A DNA stretch of 5,138 nucleotides, taken from Verrucomicrobiota bacterium (GTDB lineage Bacteria > Verrucomicrobiota > Verrucomicrobiia > Chthoniobacterales > UBA10450). Position numbers and translations under genes: made by a program. The stretch is taken from the NCBI GenBank assembly GCA_003219395.1, contig QHOR01000003.1, positions 1 to 5,138 of the forward strand, written 5' to 3'. The first letter of the stretch is position 1. Each line of letters begins with the position of its first letter. Below are positions 1-4,683 of the stretch, piece after piece. Below the pieces are notes generated by a model. It did no database searches. It saw only the letters and a program-made list of their open reading frames with translations, and was not told the origin of the DNA.

Positions 1-77
1 AGGAACACGAACATCGCCGGCGCGGCGAACACAAATGCGTCGGTCAGCGATCGCCCCGCCCAAGCAGGCCACGTCAT
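1..77 (-). CDS. Possible ABC transporter permease, N-terminal fragment cut by the window edge
   Basis: Reading leftwards from an ATG at 77-75, the frame stays open to the window edge (25 residues). It begins MTWPAWAGRSLTDAF and runs into a hydrophobic stretch (VFAAPAMFVF) that could start a first membrane segment. A short polar head followed by L-x-x-x-x-x-x-APA and a membrane helix is typical of binding-protein-dependent sugar-type ABC permeases in the inner membrane. A GGGGA motif six bases upstream of the ATG is a plausible ribosome binding site, and third codon positions are strongly GC, more so than in the opposing frame. The opposite strand is also open from base 1 to 162, so strand choice is not certain. 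It lies about 70 bases downstream of the tautomerase remnant on the same strand. Family assignment from 25 residues is tentative. Confidence 0.35.
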   Translation of the reverse strand, partial: MTWPAWAGRSLTDAFVFAAPAMFVF

Positions 78-148
78 GTCCAATCCCCGATTCCGCGACC
101 CTCGTTTCGACCCACCGCCGCTGCGGGAGGATGAGATCCACGCACTAT

Positions 149-319
149 CTAGATCTCGCCGTTAACAGCCATATTCGATGGCTCAATTTCATACACCACC
201 ACATTTATGATTTCGGGATCAGATCCGACCGCCTCGTGCGTCACTTTGATGATCTCTCGATCAGCGCGCTCATGGTCGGCGCGCGCTGAACGCGTGCCGC
301 AGACATTCACTGAGTTCGG
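149..319 (-). pseudogene. Tautomerase (4-oxalocrotonate tautomerase-like) with lost start codon
   Basis: The minus strand encodes a short beta-alpha-beta protein ending in TAG at 151-149. Visible pieces are the first strand and turn (VNVCGTRSA), a helix with KVTHEAVG, the second strand (INVVVYEIEP) and the closing NMAVNGEI, which resembles the C-terminus of tautomerase-superfamily subunits of about 60 residues. These enzymes use an N-terminal proline, exposed after Met removal, as general base. A proline codon (CCG, 319-317) sits where Pro1 should be, but the preceding codon is GAG instead of ATG, and a TGA precedes that. The only in-frame alternative start is GTG at 310-308, giving 53 residues without Pro1. 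It therefore looks like an inactivated gene with an otherwise clean frame. Family identity is fairly secure; substrate is unknown. Confidence 0.65.
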
Positions 320-322
320 CTC

Positions 323-493
323 TCAGACCATCGCGTTTCCCGACGTGTCCCACATGGCCCACAGAGACGCCAACTGCGTCGCAACGTCATTTTCGGAACG
401 CGTTGAAATATCAGGAGAACGTCTCGGGACTCGTTCTGCGAGCACAGACTTCGACACCCCGGCGGGGCTCCCCGACGGATACGGGCAGGTCAT
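323..493 (-). CDS. Unrecognised short ORF, possibly the C-terminal remnant of a larger gene
   Basis: ATG at 493-491 to TGA at 325-323 gives 56 residues. The N-terminal half is rich in Pro, Ser and Arg and looks non-coding. The last 25 residues or so (SENDVATQLASLWAMWD, then TSGNAMV) look like genuine protein with a helical, hydrophobic pattern. The stop codon lies just before the position where the tautomerase start should be, as in a tight operon junction. I do not recognise the family. The most likely reading is that the C-terminus of a decayed upstream gene is preserved and the N-terminal part is chance sequence. The stretch between here and the VOC stop codon (494-613) holds nothing I can name. 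Confidence 0.3.
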   Translation of the reverse strand: MTCPYPSGSPAGVSKSVLAERVPRRSPDISTRSENDVATQLASLWAMWDTSGNAMV

Positions 494-613
494 TTTGGAA
501 AGCGACGTTTGCGAGTTCGACTCCTCTCACCCCAGGCAGCCAGTGTCGTCTCTGTCGGCCCTCTCCGCGCCCTGCAAGCAGGTTCGGTGGCTTCGCAGAT
601 TCGAAAGGCCGCC

Positions 614-982
614 TCACTGCGGCACTGTCATCAGCTCAAGCAGGTGGCCATTTGGGTCTTTGAAATAAACACCTCGGCCGCCATTCCAATCGTTAAGCTT
701 GCCATCGTCGACGCTCCAGGGAGCGCTGCCGTAAGCGAGCCCGGCCTTTTTGATACGCCCGAAGATCGCATCGAACTCGGCGTCGCTCACGTGGAACGCA
801 TAATGGTGACTATCAAACGAAGTATCTTCGTCGAACAAGAGCGTCAGCGTTTCGTTCAAGCGTACCGGCGCGAAGTGGTCGCTCTGCTCATTGAAATTCA
901 AACCAAAAATATCTGCGAAGAAACGTGCGGCCGCCACCTTGTCGCGCGTCGGAACAATGGTGTGGTTGAGGGTAATCGTCAT
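614..982 (-). CDS. VOC superfamily protein (glyoxalase/bleomycin resistance/dioxygenase fold)
   Basis: An intact 122-residue protein, the usual size of a single-domain cytosolic vicinal oxygen chelate protein. It shows two beta-alpha-beta-beta-beta modules: the first opens LNHTIVPTRD with His7, followed by the helix ARFFADIFGL; the second opens around YAFHVSDAEF with His64 and ends in the signature DPNGHLLELM, with His113 and Glu116. His7, His64 and Glu116 are plausible metal ligands; which ones are used is inference. The insertion with WSVDDGKLNDWNGGRG before the last strands is common in the uncharacterised VOC proteins of Rhizobiales. The start is supported by AGAGG six bases upstream (plus-strand 989-993). 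No substrate can be assigned: such proteins include glyoxalases, ring-cleaving dioxygenases and antibiotic-binding proteins. It is one of the few genes in the window with no visible damage. Confidence 0.9.
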   Translation of the reverse strand: MTITLNHTIVPTRDKVAAARFFADIFGLNFNEQSDHFAPVRLNETLTLLFDEDTSFDSHHYAFHVSDAEFDAIFGRIKKAGLAYGSAPWSVDDGKLNDWNGGRGVYFKDPNGHLLELMTVPQ

Positions 983-988
983 TGGATG

Positions 989-993
989 CCTCT
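989..993 (-). promoter_or_regulatory. Ribosome binding site of the VOC gene
   Basis: On the minus strand AGAGG stands six bases before the ATG at 982-980. It supports this start over any downstream Met. No convincing -35/-10 pair is visible between here and 1064. Confidence 0.6.
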
Positions 994-1064
994 ATCTATT
1001 CGTCCGGTTTTGGAGGAGCAGAGAAGTGGGAGAGCGGATCGTTCGTCACCCATGACGCGATTCG

Positions 1065-1184
1065 GATTTGCCAGTTCAAGCGCCAACAAAGTTCGAGCTA
1101 GTCATCAACCTAAAGACCGCCGGAGCGCTCGGGCTCACGAGCCCGCCGACGCTACTCGCCATTGCCGACGAGGTCATCGAATGA
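1065..1184 (+). pseudogene. ABC transporter substrate-binding protein, C-terminal remnant
   Basis: One frame without a usable start encodes the last 39 residues of a periplasmic substrate-binding protein of the ABC_sub_bind (PF04392) type: [16 protein letters not shown], then [23 protein letters not shown] and a TGA at 1182-1184. The [24 protein letters not shown] ending is highly typical of that family in Bradyrhizobium. The intact protein is usually about 320-330 residues, so roughly nine tenths is missing. Homology begins abruptly around 1065, and the bases before it (983-1064) do not continue the protein. The remnant lies opposite in strand to the VOC gene and about 30 bases from a transposase scrap, which suggests rearrangement by mobile elements. 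It cannot be expressed as a transporter component. Confidence 0.8.
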
Positions 1185-1211
1185 CCACGACTTGGCGAGA
1201 ACTCATCGCGC

Positions 1212-1268
1212 TCATTCGCACAGCATACGCACGAAGAGCAAGGCAATTGCGATCATCAACCCAATCAT
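1212..1268 (-). mobile_element. Insertion-sequence transposase, N-terminal scrap
   Basis: On the minus strand an ATG at 1268-1266 starts MIGLMIAIALLFVRMLC, then E and a TGA at 1214-1212. This matches my recollection of the N-terminus of an integrase-core (DDE, rve) transposase frequent in Bradyrhizobium, whose next residues are a Cys/Phe/Lys-rich stretch and then an RHQLNVL helix. Here similarity stops at about 1216, so only 17-18 residues of a protein of more than 300 remain. The sequence upstream of the ATG on this strand (1269 to about 1325) may be the adjoining end of the element, but I cannot identify a terminal inverted repeat or target duplication. Taken alone the peptide could be mistaken for a chance hydrophobic ORF, so the call rests on recall of the family's N-terminus. 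Confidence 0.5.
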
Positions 1269-1619
1269 GTTCTGATTCGGCTACCGTCGTCACTCCTGCG
1301 GATGGAGTTTTGGGAAGCGACAGGCCGCCCTCGGCAGGCTGTTGCGACCACTGCGCCGAGGTCAAAGGCGTGACGGGTCTGCGCGACCGAATAGGAGCAG
1401 GCGGCGTTATCGAAATGGGTTCGCGCGCGTAATCGAACGTGTGGCGTAGTTGCCCTCTCGGGGCGTCTTACGCCCTTCCCGACAAAGGGGTGGAAGTTCT
1501 GAATCCTTAACCGACGACTGACGCAATCCAATGGAGTTAATGCCTTAATGCCGTCATTGTAATCGGAGCACCGGCGCGCTCGGAGCGGTCCTGTAGGGGC
1601 TAGGCCCATCTCTTTTTGT
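1269..1619. other. Gene-poor stretch, probably IS flank and decayed sequence
   Basis: About 350 bases with no gene I can support. A minus-strand frame is open across most of it but has irregular composition and no family pattern. A small inverted repeat (GGGCGT, CTT, ACGCCC at 1461-1475) is present but lacks a following T-run, so I do not call it a terminator. The part nearest 1269 may be the end of the insertion sequence. Confidence 0.4.
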
Positions 1620-1820
1620 TTATGGCCTTCGCCAACCAACTACGGTGGCCTCAACCAGCCGTCCTGTTTTAGCGTCATGCCAACCGTCCTGTCGCCATTG
1701 GCAGAGGAATGGTAGCAGGTACGTGCCATTGTGATCCTCGCACAGGATTTCAAATGATTTGCCGGACGGGCGTTCAGGATCATTTGAAAATTCGTCTAGC
1801 CGCGCTTGTCGCGTTGCCAT
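1620..1820 (-). CDS. Small conserved-looking hypothetical protein, 66 residues
   Basis: ATG at 1820-1818 to TAA at 1622-1620. The protein starts MATRQARLDEFSNDPERPSG and contains FEILCEDHNGTYLLPFLC, then W-x-x-x-x-WHDAKTGRLVEATVVGWRRP. The layout (RQARL-x-x-F, LCEDH-GTY-LPF-C, V/I-EA-VVGWR) matches a family of small unnamed proteins I recall from Bradyrhizobium; function is unknown. It has no signal peptide or membrane segment, and its composition (two Cys, several Trp, acidic N-terminal third) suggests a small soluble domain. No clear Shine-Dalgarno sequence precedes the ATG; the upstream bases are A/T-rich. It diverges from the alpha/beta-hydrolase pseudogene. No internal damage is visible. 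Confidence 0.65.
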   Translation of the reverse strand: MATRQARLDEFSNDPERPSGKSFEILCEDHNGTYLLPFLCQWRQDGWHDAKTGRLVEATVVGWRRP

Positions 1821-1888
1821 TTAAAAATTCCGGTTGGTTGTTACACCTTCGTGCATACGCCCTTGCAAGGGTCTGCGGGTCGGACACA

Positions 1889-2442
1889 AATGTCGAACGC
1901 GGCGAGGGCGAGCCCCTGGTCCTTCTCCATGGCAATGGCAGTATGATTCAAGACTTCAAGTCGAGCGGCCTAATCGACATGGCCGCCGCGGAGTATCGGG
2001 TTATCGCATTCGATCGGCCAGGCCACGGCCACAGTGATCGACCTCGCACCGCCCAGGTATGACGCGCAAGGCCTTCTGGCCGGCGGGCGTGCCTGTAAAA
2101 TACAATGCGTTTCCGAAGGAGTTGGCGTTTCGTCCTTCACAGCTTCGCGCAAGCGCGGAAGAATCGGCCCTTATGATCCCGCATGCGCTTGCTGTGAGCG
2201 GCCACTACCCTGACTTGAAGATGCCGCTCATCATCCTCGCTGGGGCGCAGGATCGGCTCGTCAATACGAACGACCAATCGGCACGTCTTCACGCGGATGT
2301 GGTGCACAGCGCGTTCCATCGCGTTCCAGGCGTCGGCCATATGGTCCATCAGACGGTGACCAGCTTCGTGATAGCCGCGATCAACGAGGCTGCTAAGGCA
2401 GCGAGACCCGCGGCCGCGAACCTACCGCAAGCAGCAGCGTGA
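1889..2442 (+). pseudogene. Alpha/beta-hydrolase with an internal deletion removing the nucleophile elbow
   Basis: Two adjacent frames carry the two ends of one alpha/beta-hydrolase. The first (homology from 1889, stop at 2060-2062) has NVERGEGEPLVLLHGNGS, with the HGNG oxyanion-hole motif, and the strand-4 segment VIAFDRPGHGHSDRPR. The second (ATG 2059 to TGA 2442) has the C-terminal part: FPKELAFRPSQLRASAEES, LIILAGAQDRLV with the acid Asp65, and VPGVGHMVHQ with the catalytic His94. The middle of the fold, about 100 residues including the lid and the GxSxG nucleophile elbow, is absent, so the product cannot be a serine hydrolase. The N-terminal start is also missing: the frame before 1889 does not resemble the family. 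The two halves overlap by ATGA, which mimics translational coupling but is the deletion scar. The intact relative would be about 280-300 residues. Confidence 0.85.
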
Positions 2443-2453
2443 CCGGGGAGATC

Positions 2454-2579
2454 GTGGCTAAAGGTCGTAGGGCAAATCCTACCCCCGGACCCAAATTCGC
2501 CTACAACGACGACCGAAAAGTCGTGTGTGGCGCGGAACGAGACCCCCCGCTATGTCGTTTACCCCACATGCACGAATGA
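2454..2579 (+). CDS. Short ORF overlapping the NepR-like promoter, doubtful
   Basis: GTG at 2454 preceded by GGGGAG at 2444-2449, stop TGA at 2577-2579, 41 residues. The first half (KGRRANPTPGPKFAYNDD) looks protein-like; the second half is not distinctive. It begins 11 bases after the hydrolase stop and its end overlaps an upstream candidate ATG of the next gene by ATGA. Because the EcfG-type promoter lies inside it, this may be a chance or decayed frame rather than a gene. I do not recognise a family. Confidence 0.25.
   Translation: MAKGRRANPTPGPKFAYNDDRKVVCGAERDPPLCRLPHMHE
2534..2559 (+). promoter_or_regulatory. EcfG-type (general stress response) promoter
   Basis: GGAAC at 2534-2538 and CGTT at 2556-2559 are separated by 17 bases. 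GGAAC-N16/17-CGTT is the known consensus for EcfG/SigT sigma factors of the alphaproteobacterial general stress response. It is the only exact match I found on either strand. Transcription would be expected to begin about 2565-2570, just before the NepR-like gene, and nepR-ecfG loci are commonly autoregulated through such promoters. That context makes a chance match less likely. Confidence 0.55.
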
Positions 2580-2596
2580 GCAGGCCGGGGACGACC

Positions 2597-2797
2597 ATGG
2601 GCCTTCACCATCGCTACTATGCAGACGACATCGACTACTCGCCGACCCTTCGCACGCAGCCCTATGCGGAGATGCAGAAGCAGATCGGCAGGCTTCTGAG
2701 GGAGCAATACCAGCCAGCGCAAGAATTGCCGGACCAACTCTTCTTGCTGCTGCTCAAAGTGGACCAACAAGGCAGCAGGCAAGAAAAGAAGTGGTGA
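2597..2797 (+). CDS. NepR-like anti-sigma factor
   Basis: A 66-residue acidic/polar protein starting MGLHHRYYADDIDY. Its core, QIGRLLREQYQPAQELPDQ followed by LFLLLLKVDQQ, matches the NepR pattern: IG-x-x-LR-x-x-Y in helix 1, a short linker, then P-x-x-L-x-x-LL-x-x-hydrophobic-D in helix 2. In canonical NepR the linker is slightly longer (Y-x8-PD, here Y-x6-PD), so this looks like a divergent paralogue. NepR proteins bind and inhibit EcfG sigma factors in the cytosol until phosphorylated PhyR sequesters them. The ATG at 2597 is preferred because GGGGA stands five bases upstream; in-frame starts at 2525 (GTG) and 2576 (ATG) are possible, but the first lies upstream of the promoter. No phyR or ecfG gene is in the window. 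The basic tail ends QEKKW. Confidence 0.55.
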   Translation: MGLHHRYYADDIDYSPTLRTQPYAEMQKQIGRLLREQYQPAQELPDQLFLLLLKVDQQGSRQEKKW

Positions 2798-3062
2798 GCT
2801 TTTCTGCCCGACGTGGCGGGGTGCTCGTTGGGGTCTCGTCTTCAAAGAATTGGGCGCTTCGCTGTAAAGCGGTACTGGCTTGCGAAACGGGTTTGCGCAG
2901 CGGCGAGCGTGACGCAATCGCATGGAAGTCGGTGACCCCCAGCGGCGAACGCGCGTGATCTGTAGCTTCATGCTATTGTGCCGGGAAGCAAAAGAGCGCG
3001 CATTGAGTTCTGTAGAGCTCCGTTGAGGGGCGCAACGCACGGCCCATAAAAGAACCAAAGCA
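2798..3062. other. Gap without a supported gene
   Basis: Two plus-strand frames are partly open here, but neither shows a family pattern. I see no T-run terminator after the NepR-like gene and no clear promoter before the next ORF. Confidence 0.4.
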
Positions 3063-3440
3063 ATGCGGCTCGACCTTCTGGACGACGCAACGCGGCGCTT
3101 CGTCCTGGCACTCCTCCAGACTGATGAAGTCAACCCGCGACGGCGCAAGCGGGATGCGCATGCCGCACCGCATTGGCCCTCTACCGGCAGAGAGGAGCGC
3201 CGAGGTAATCCGAGCTGTCCTGGTATCAAAGCACTCGCTGATGAGCTGATTGAAAAGTGCTGCGAGCCCCACTCGATGGGACGCATCTACGAATTTTTTC
3301 TGAAGACGCACGGCTCGCGGGAGAACGCGAGGGCAGAGTTCATCAAATTCCTTTCCGGGCAGTGGTCTCGGGACTGGGTCGAAGCAGCGCAGCGTGTCGC
3401 AGAAGAACGGCGGCAGGCGGACACTGTGCAGGCAGGCTGA
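3063..3440 (+). CDS. Hypothetical protein, 125 residues
   Basis: ATG at 3063 to TGA at 3438-3440. I do not recognise the family. The N-terminal part (LDLLDDATRRFVLALLQ) and the C-terminal half (KALADELIEKCCEP, GRIYEFFLKTHGS, AEFIKFLSGQWSRDWVEAA) look like amphipathic helices. They are joined by a basic, Pro-rich middle segment (about residues 25-50) that resembles low-complexity or decayed sequence. It has no signal peptide or membrane segment. Third codon positions favour G/C moderately. No Shine-Dalgarno sequence is evident before the ATG, so the true start could be elsewhere or the ORF could be the end of a degraded gene. It follows the NepR-like gene on the same strand after a 265-base gap, and nothing ties the two functionally. 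Confidence 0.45.
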   Translation: MRLDLLDDATRRFVLALLQTDEVNPRRRKRDAHAAPHWPSTGREERRGNPSCPGIKALADELIEKCCEPHSMGRIYEFFLKTHGSRENARAEFIKFLSGQWSRDWVEAAQRVAEERRQADTVQAG

Positions 3441-3517
3441 CTGTCACTCATGCCGTGTTGCGGCGCGCGGGCGCTACTCGTTCACGGTGCGGATATTTAG
3501 TAAAATTGCGTTACATT

Positions 3518-3541
3518 AAAAAAGGCCGCTACGAAGCGGCC
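3518..3541 (-). terminator. Intrinsic terminator downstream of the cysteine-dioxygenase-like gene
   Basis: Read on the minus strand: a perfect 7-bp stem GGCCGCT / AGCGGCC (3541-3535 with 3530-3524) around the tetraloop TCGT, followed directly by six T (3523-3518) and an A/T-rich tail. The plus strand has no T-run, so it acts in one direction only. It lies about 80 bases after the stop codon of the minus-strand cysteine-dioxygenase-family gene and is the natural end of that transcript. Confidence 0.85.
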
Positions 3542-3620
3542 CTTGGGGAGCTGATACGCGAGGATTGTGTTGTTTATTTCTTCAGGTCGTCTGCCAACGC
3601 GCTACTCGCTGTGTGACAGA

Positions 3621-4201
3621 CTACGCCCGCGCGTGCTCGTCGTCGGCAACTCTAATCACGTAAGGCTTCTCACGCTTGTGCTCTAGATCGAACTCGGAGC
3701 GACCGGTGTAGTTGATATGCCGACCATAAGTGTGCAGCGACATCGAAATGCTTCTTCCGACATTCCAGACGCTGTGAATGTGTTCGGGGTAACATCGCGC
3801 TATATCCCCGGCGCCCATTACTCGTTCGCCACTGGGCTTCAACTCGGCAACCCTGGCGCGGTACCGTCATCGAGCCGGTCGTAATTGATTTCCTGCTCTT
3901 GGCCTTCAAGGCCAACCACCACGGCCCACGTTTTGTGGTTGTGCGGGGTCGTGCCGCGGTTCGGCAGCCACGAAATCAGAAAAACGGCCAGATCGTGGTT
4001 GGGCTCTTCGTGCAGCAGGTGGACACCGAAGCCTTGCTCGACGTCGCACTCACGATATTCGGGACGAAGCCATCCGGGCGTTTGCGCGAATTTCTTGGCA
4101 ACAGGTGCGACGAGGTTGGTGATCCTGCCTGGATTGGCCTCCTTCGCGGTGATCGTTCGCAGATCGTGCACATATTGGTCAAGGCTGTATGGGGCTGGCA
4201 T
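3621..4201 (-). pseudogene. Cysteine dioxygenase / 3-mercaptopropionate dioxygenase family gene with one frameshift
   Basis: Two minus-strand frames make up one thiol dioxygenase of the cupin fold, about 193 residues, the family's normal length. The first (ATG 4201-4199) runs to LDDGT near 3861 and contains PNRGTTPHNHKTWAVVVGLEG with ligands His87 and His89. The second resumes near 3860 with ARVAELKPSG, then CYPEHIHSVWNVG with the third ligand His, and MSLHTYGRHI, which carries the Ser-x-His-x-Tyr triad. The frame changes between 3855 and 3865 (GGTACCGCGCC on the coding strand); restoring one base there rejoins the protein. Such enzymes oxidise a thiol (cysteine or mercaptopropionate) to a sulfinate using Fe(II) and O2. 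GGAG stands seven bases before the ATG. All catalytic residues remain, so the damage is recent or a sequencing error; as written the product is truncated before the third ligand. Confidence 0.85.
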
Positions 4202-4208
4202 TGGATCG

Positions 4209-4212
4209 CTCC
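4209..4212 (-). promoter_or_regulatory. Ribosome binding site of the cysteine-dioxygenase-like gene
   Basis: GGAG on the minus strand, seven bases before the ATG at 4201-4199. It fixes the start of the frameshifted gene. Confidence 0.6.
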
Positions 4213-4290
4213 AAGGACGCGAGGCGTTGCGGTAGCTCTACGCCGCTCGCGGCGAGTGAAAAGGCGGGACCGTGAAAGCATAGCGGATTG

Positions 4291-4305
4291 GCAACGATCA
4301 GCCCA
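4291..4305 (-). promoter_or_regulatory. Possible sigma-54 (-24/-12) promoter
   Basis: On the minus strand TGG (4305-4303) and TTGC (4294-4291) give the GG-N10-GC spacing of sigma-54 promoters, about 90 bases before the cysteine-dioxygenase-like start. The bases between match the consensus only partly, and I found no NifA-type TGT-N10-ACA site upstream. Matches of this quality arise often by chance. Confidence 0.22.
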
Positions 4306-4531
4306 GGGCTCGCTGCGCCGCGGCTTTTCGACCCCGTGATCCGCTGATCGGTCCCAATCAAAAGCACGCGCTCTTTCCTCGCGTGACCCACAAACGGGTT
4401 TTCCGAGGGACGGTCTCGACCGTTTCGCATCAACGTCGGCATCACTCCTTGCAGTTCATGAAACGCACAGACGCAACCTCATCCTCCCATTGGACAGCCT
4501 CTTCTTACGCTGCGCCAGCGCAAAGACACCA

Positions 4532-4621
4532 TCACTCGCTTGCCTCGTCGCGACGCAGGGCGGTCCGCAGTTGCCGGGGAGCATTTTGTAGACGTAGATG
4601 TCCGGCTTCGGATTGGCTCAT
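4532..4621 (-). pseudogene. Short ORF coupled by ATGA to the preceding fragment, unrecognised
   Basis: ATG at 4621-4619 to TGA at 4534-4532, 29 residues starting MSQSEAGHLRLQNAPRQL and rich in Arg and Leu. The ATG overlaps the stop of the preceding frame (ATGA), the classic arrangement of coupled bacterial genes. It looks like the N-terminus of a small helical protein that is soon interrupted; a neighbouring frame stays open beyond it (FALAQRKKRLSNGRM) and could be its continuation after a frameshift. No family recognised. Confidence 0.25.
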
Positions 4622-4683
4622 GCAGGATTATTCTCGGCAAGCAGTTCAGGCTTCTGACCGTAAAACCAGCGGTAGGCTTGACC
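4618..4683 (-). pseudogene. C-terminal fragment of an unidentified gene
   Basis: After the helicase similarity ends near 4676, a different minus-strand frame reads AYRWFYGQKPELLAENNPA and stops at TGA 4620-4618. The fragment looks protein-like (aromatic-rich, then an acidic tail) and is not the continuation I expect for the DUF5906 family. It may be the end of another gene joined to the helicase by deletion. No family recognised. Confidence 0.3.

Larger units (their letters stand above)
4202..4531. other. Gene-poor upstream region
   Basis: About 330 bases without a gene I can support. A minus-strand frame from 4445 to 4179 is open and has an AAGGAG near its start, but spacing is poor, the protein shows no family pattern, and it overlaps the start of the cysteine-dioxygenase-like gene. 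A short inverted repeat (ACGGTC, TC, GACCGT at 4410-4423) is the only notable structure and could be an operator or chance. Confidence 0.35.

Noticed and set aside
1..162. Plus-strand frame open from base 1 to a TAA, ending MSNPRFRDPRFDPPPLR...
   Set aside because: It looks somewhat protein-like, but the opposing frame has a membrane-segment start, a ribosome binding site and stronger third-position GC. I cannot exclude it as the tail of a gene entering from the left.
509..535. Sequence resembling a tRNA T-arm (GCGAGTTCGACTCC)
   Set aside because: The arm does not pair properly and no anticodon or D-arm can be folded upstream, so I call neither a tRNA nor a tRNA-type attachment site.
1130..1145. 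Inverted repeat CGGGCTC-AC-GAGCCCG
   Set aside because: It lies inside the coding remnant of the substrate-binding protein and is explained by its Leu-Gly-Leu-Thr-Ser-Pro codons; there is no T-run after it.
509..1432. Longest open frame in the window, plus strand, 307 codons
   Set aside because: It runs antisense across the clear VOC gene, spans the substrate-binding and transposase remnants, and its translation shows no domain pattern.
1461..1475. Hairpin GGGCGT-CTT-ACGCCC as a possible terminator
   Set aside because: No run of T follows on either strand and no gene clearly ends just before it.
2501..3286. Minus-strand open frame of 261 codons
   Set aside because: It lies antisense to the NepR-like gene and its promoter, is rich in Arg and Ser as expected for a GC-driven shadow frame, and shows no family motif.
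3899..4339. Plus-strand open frame of 146 codons
   Set aside because: It is antisense to the cysteine-dioxygenase-like gene, whose metal ligands and catalytic triad identify the real coding strand.
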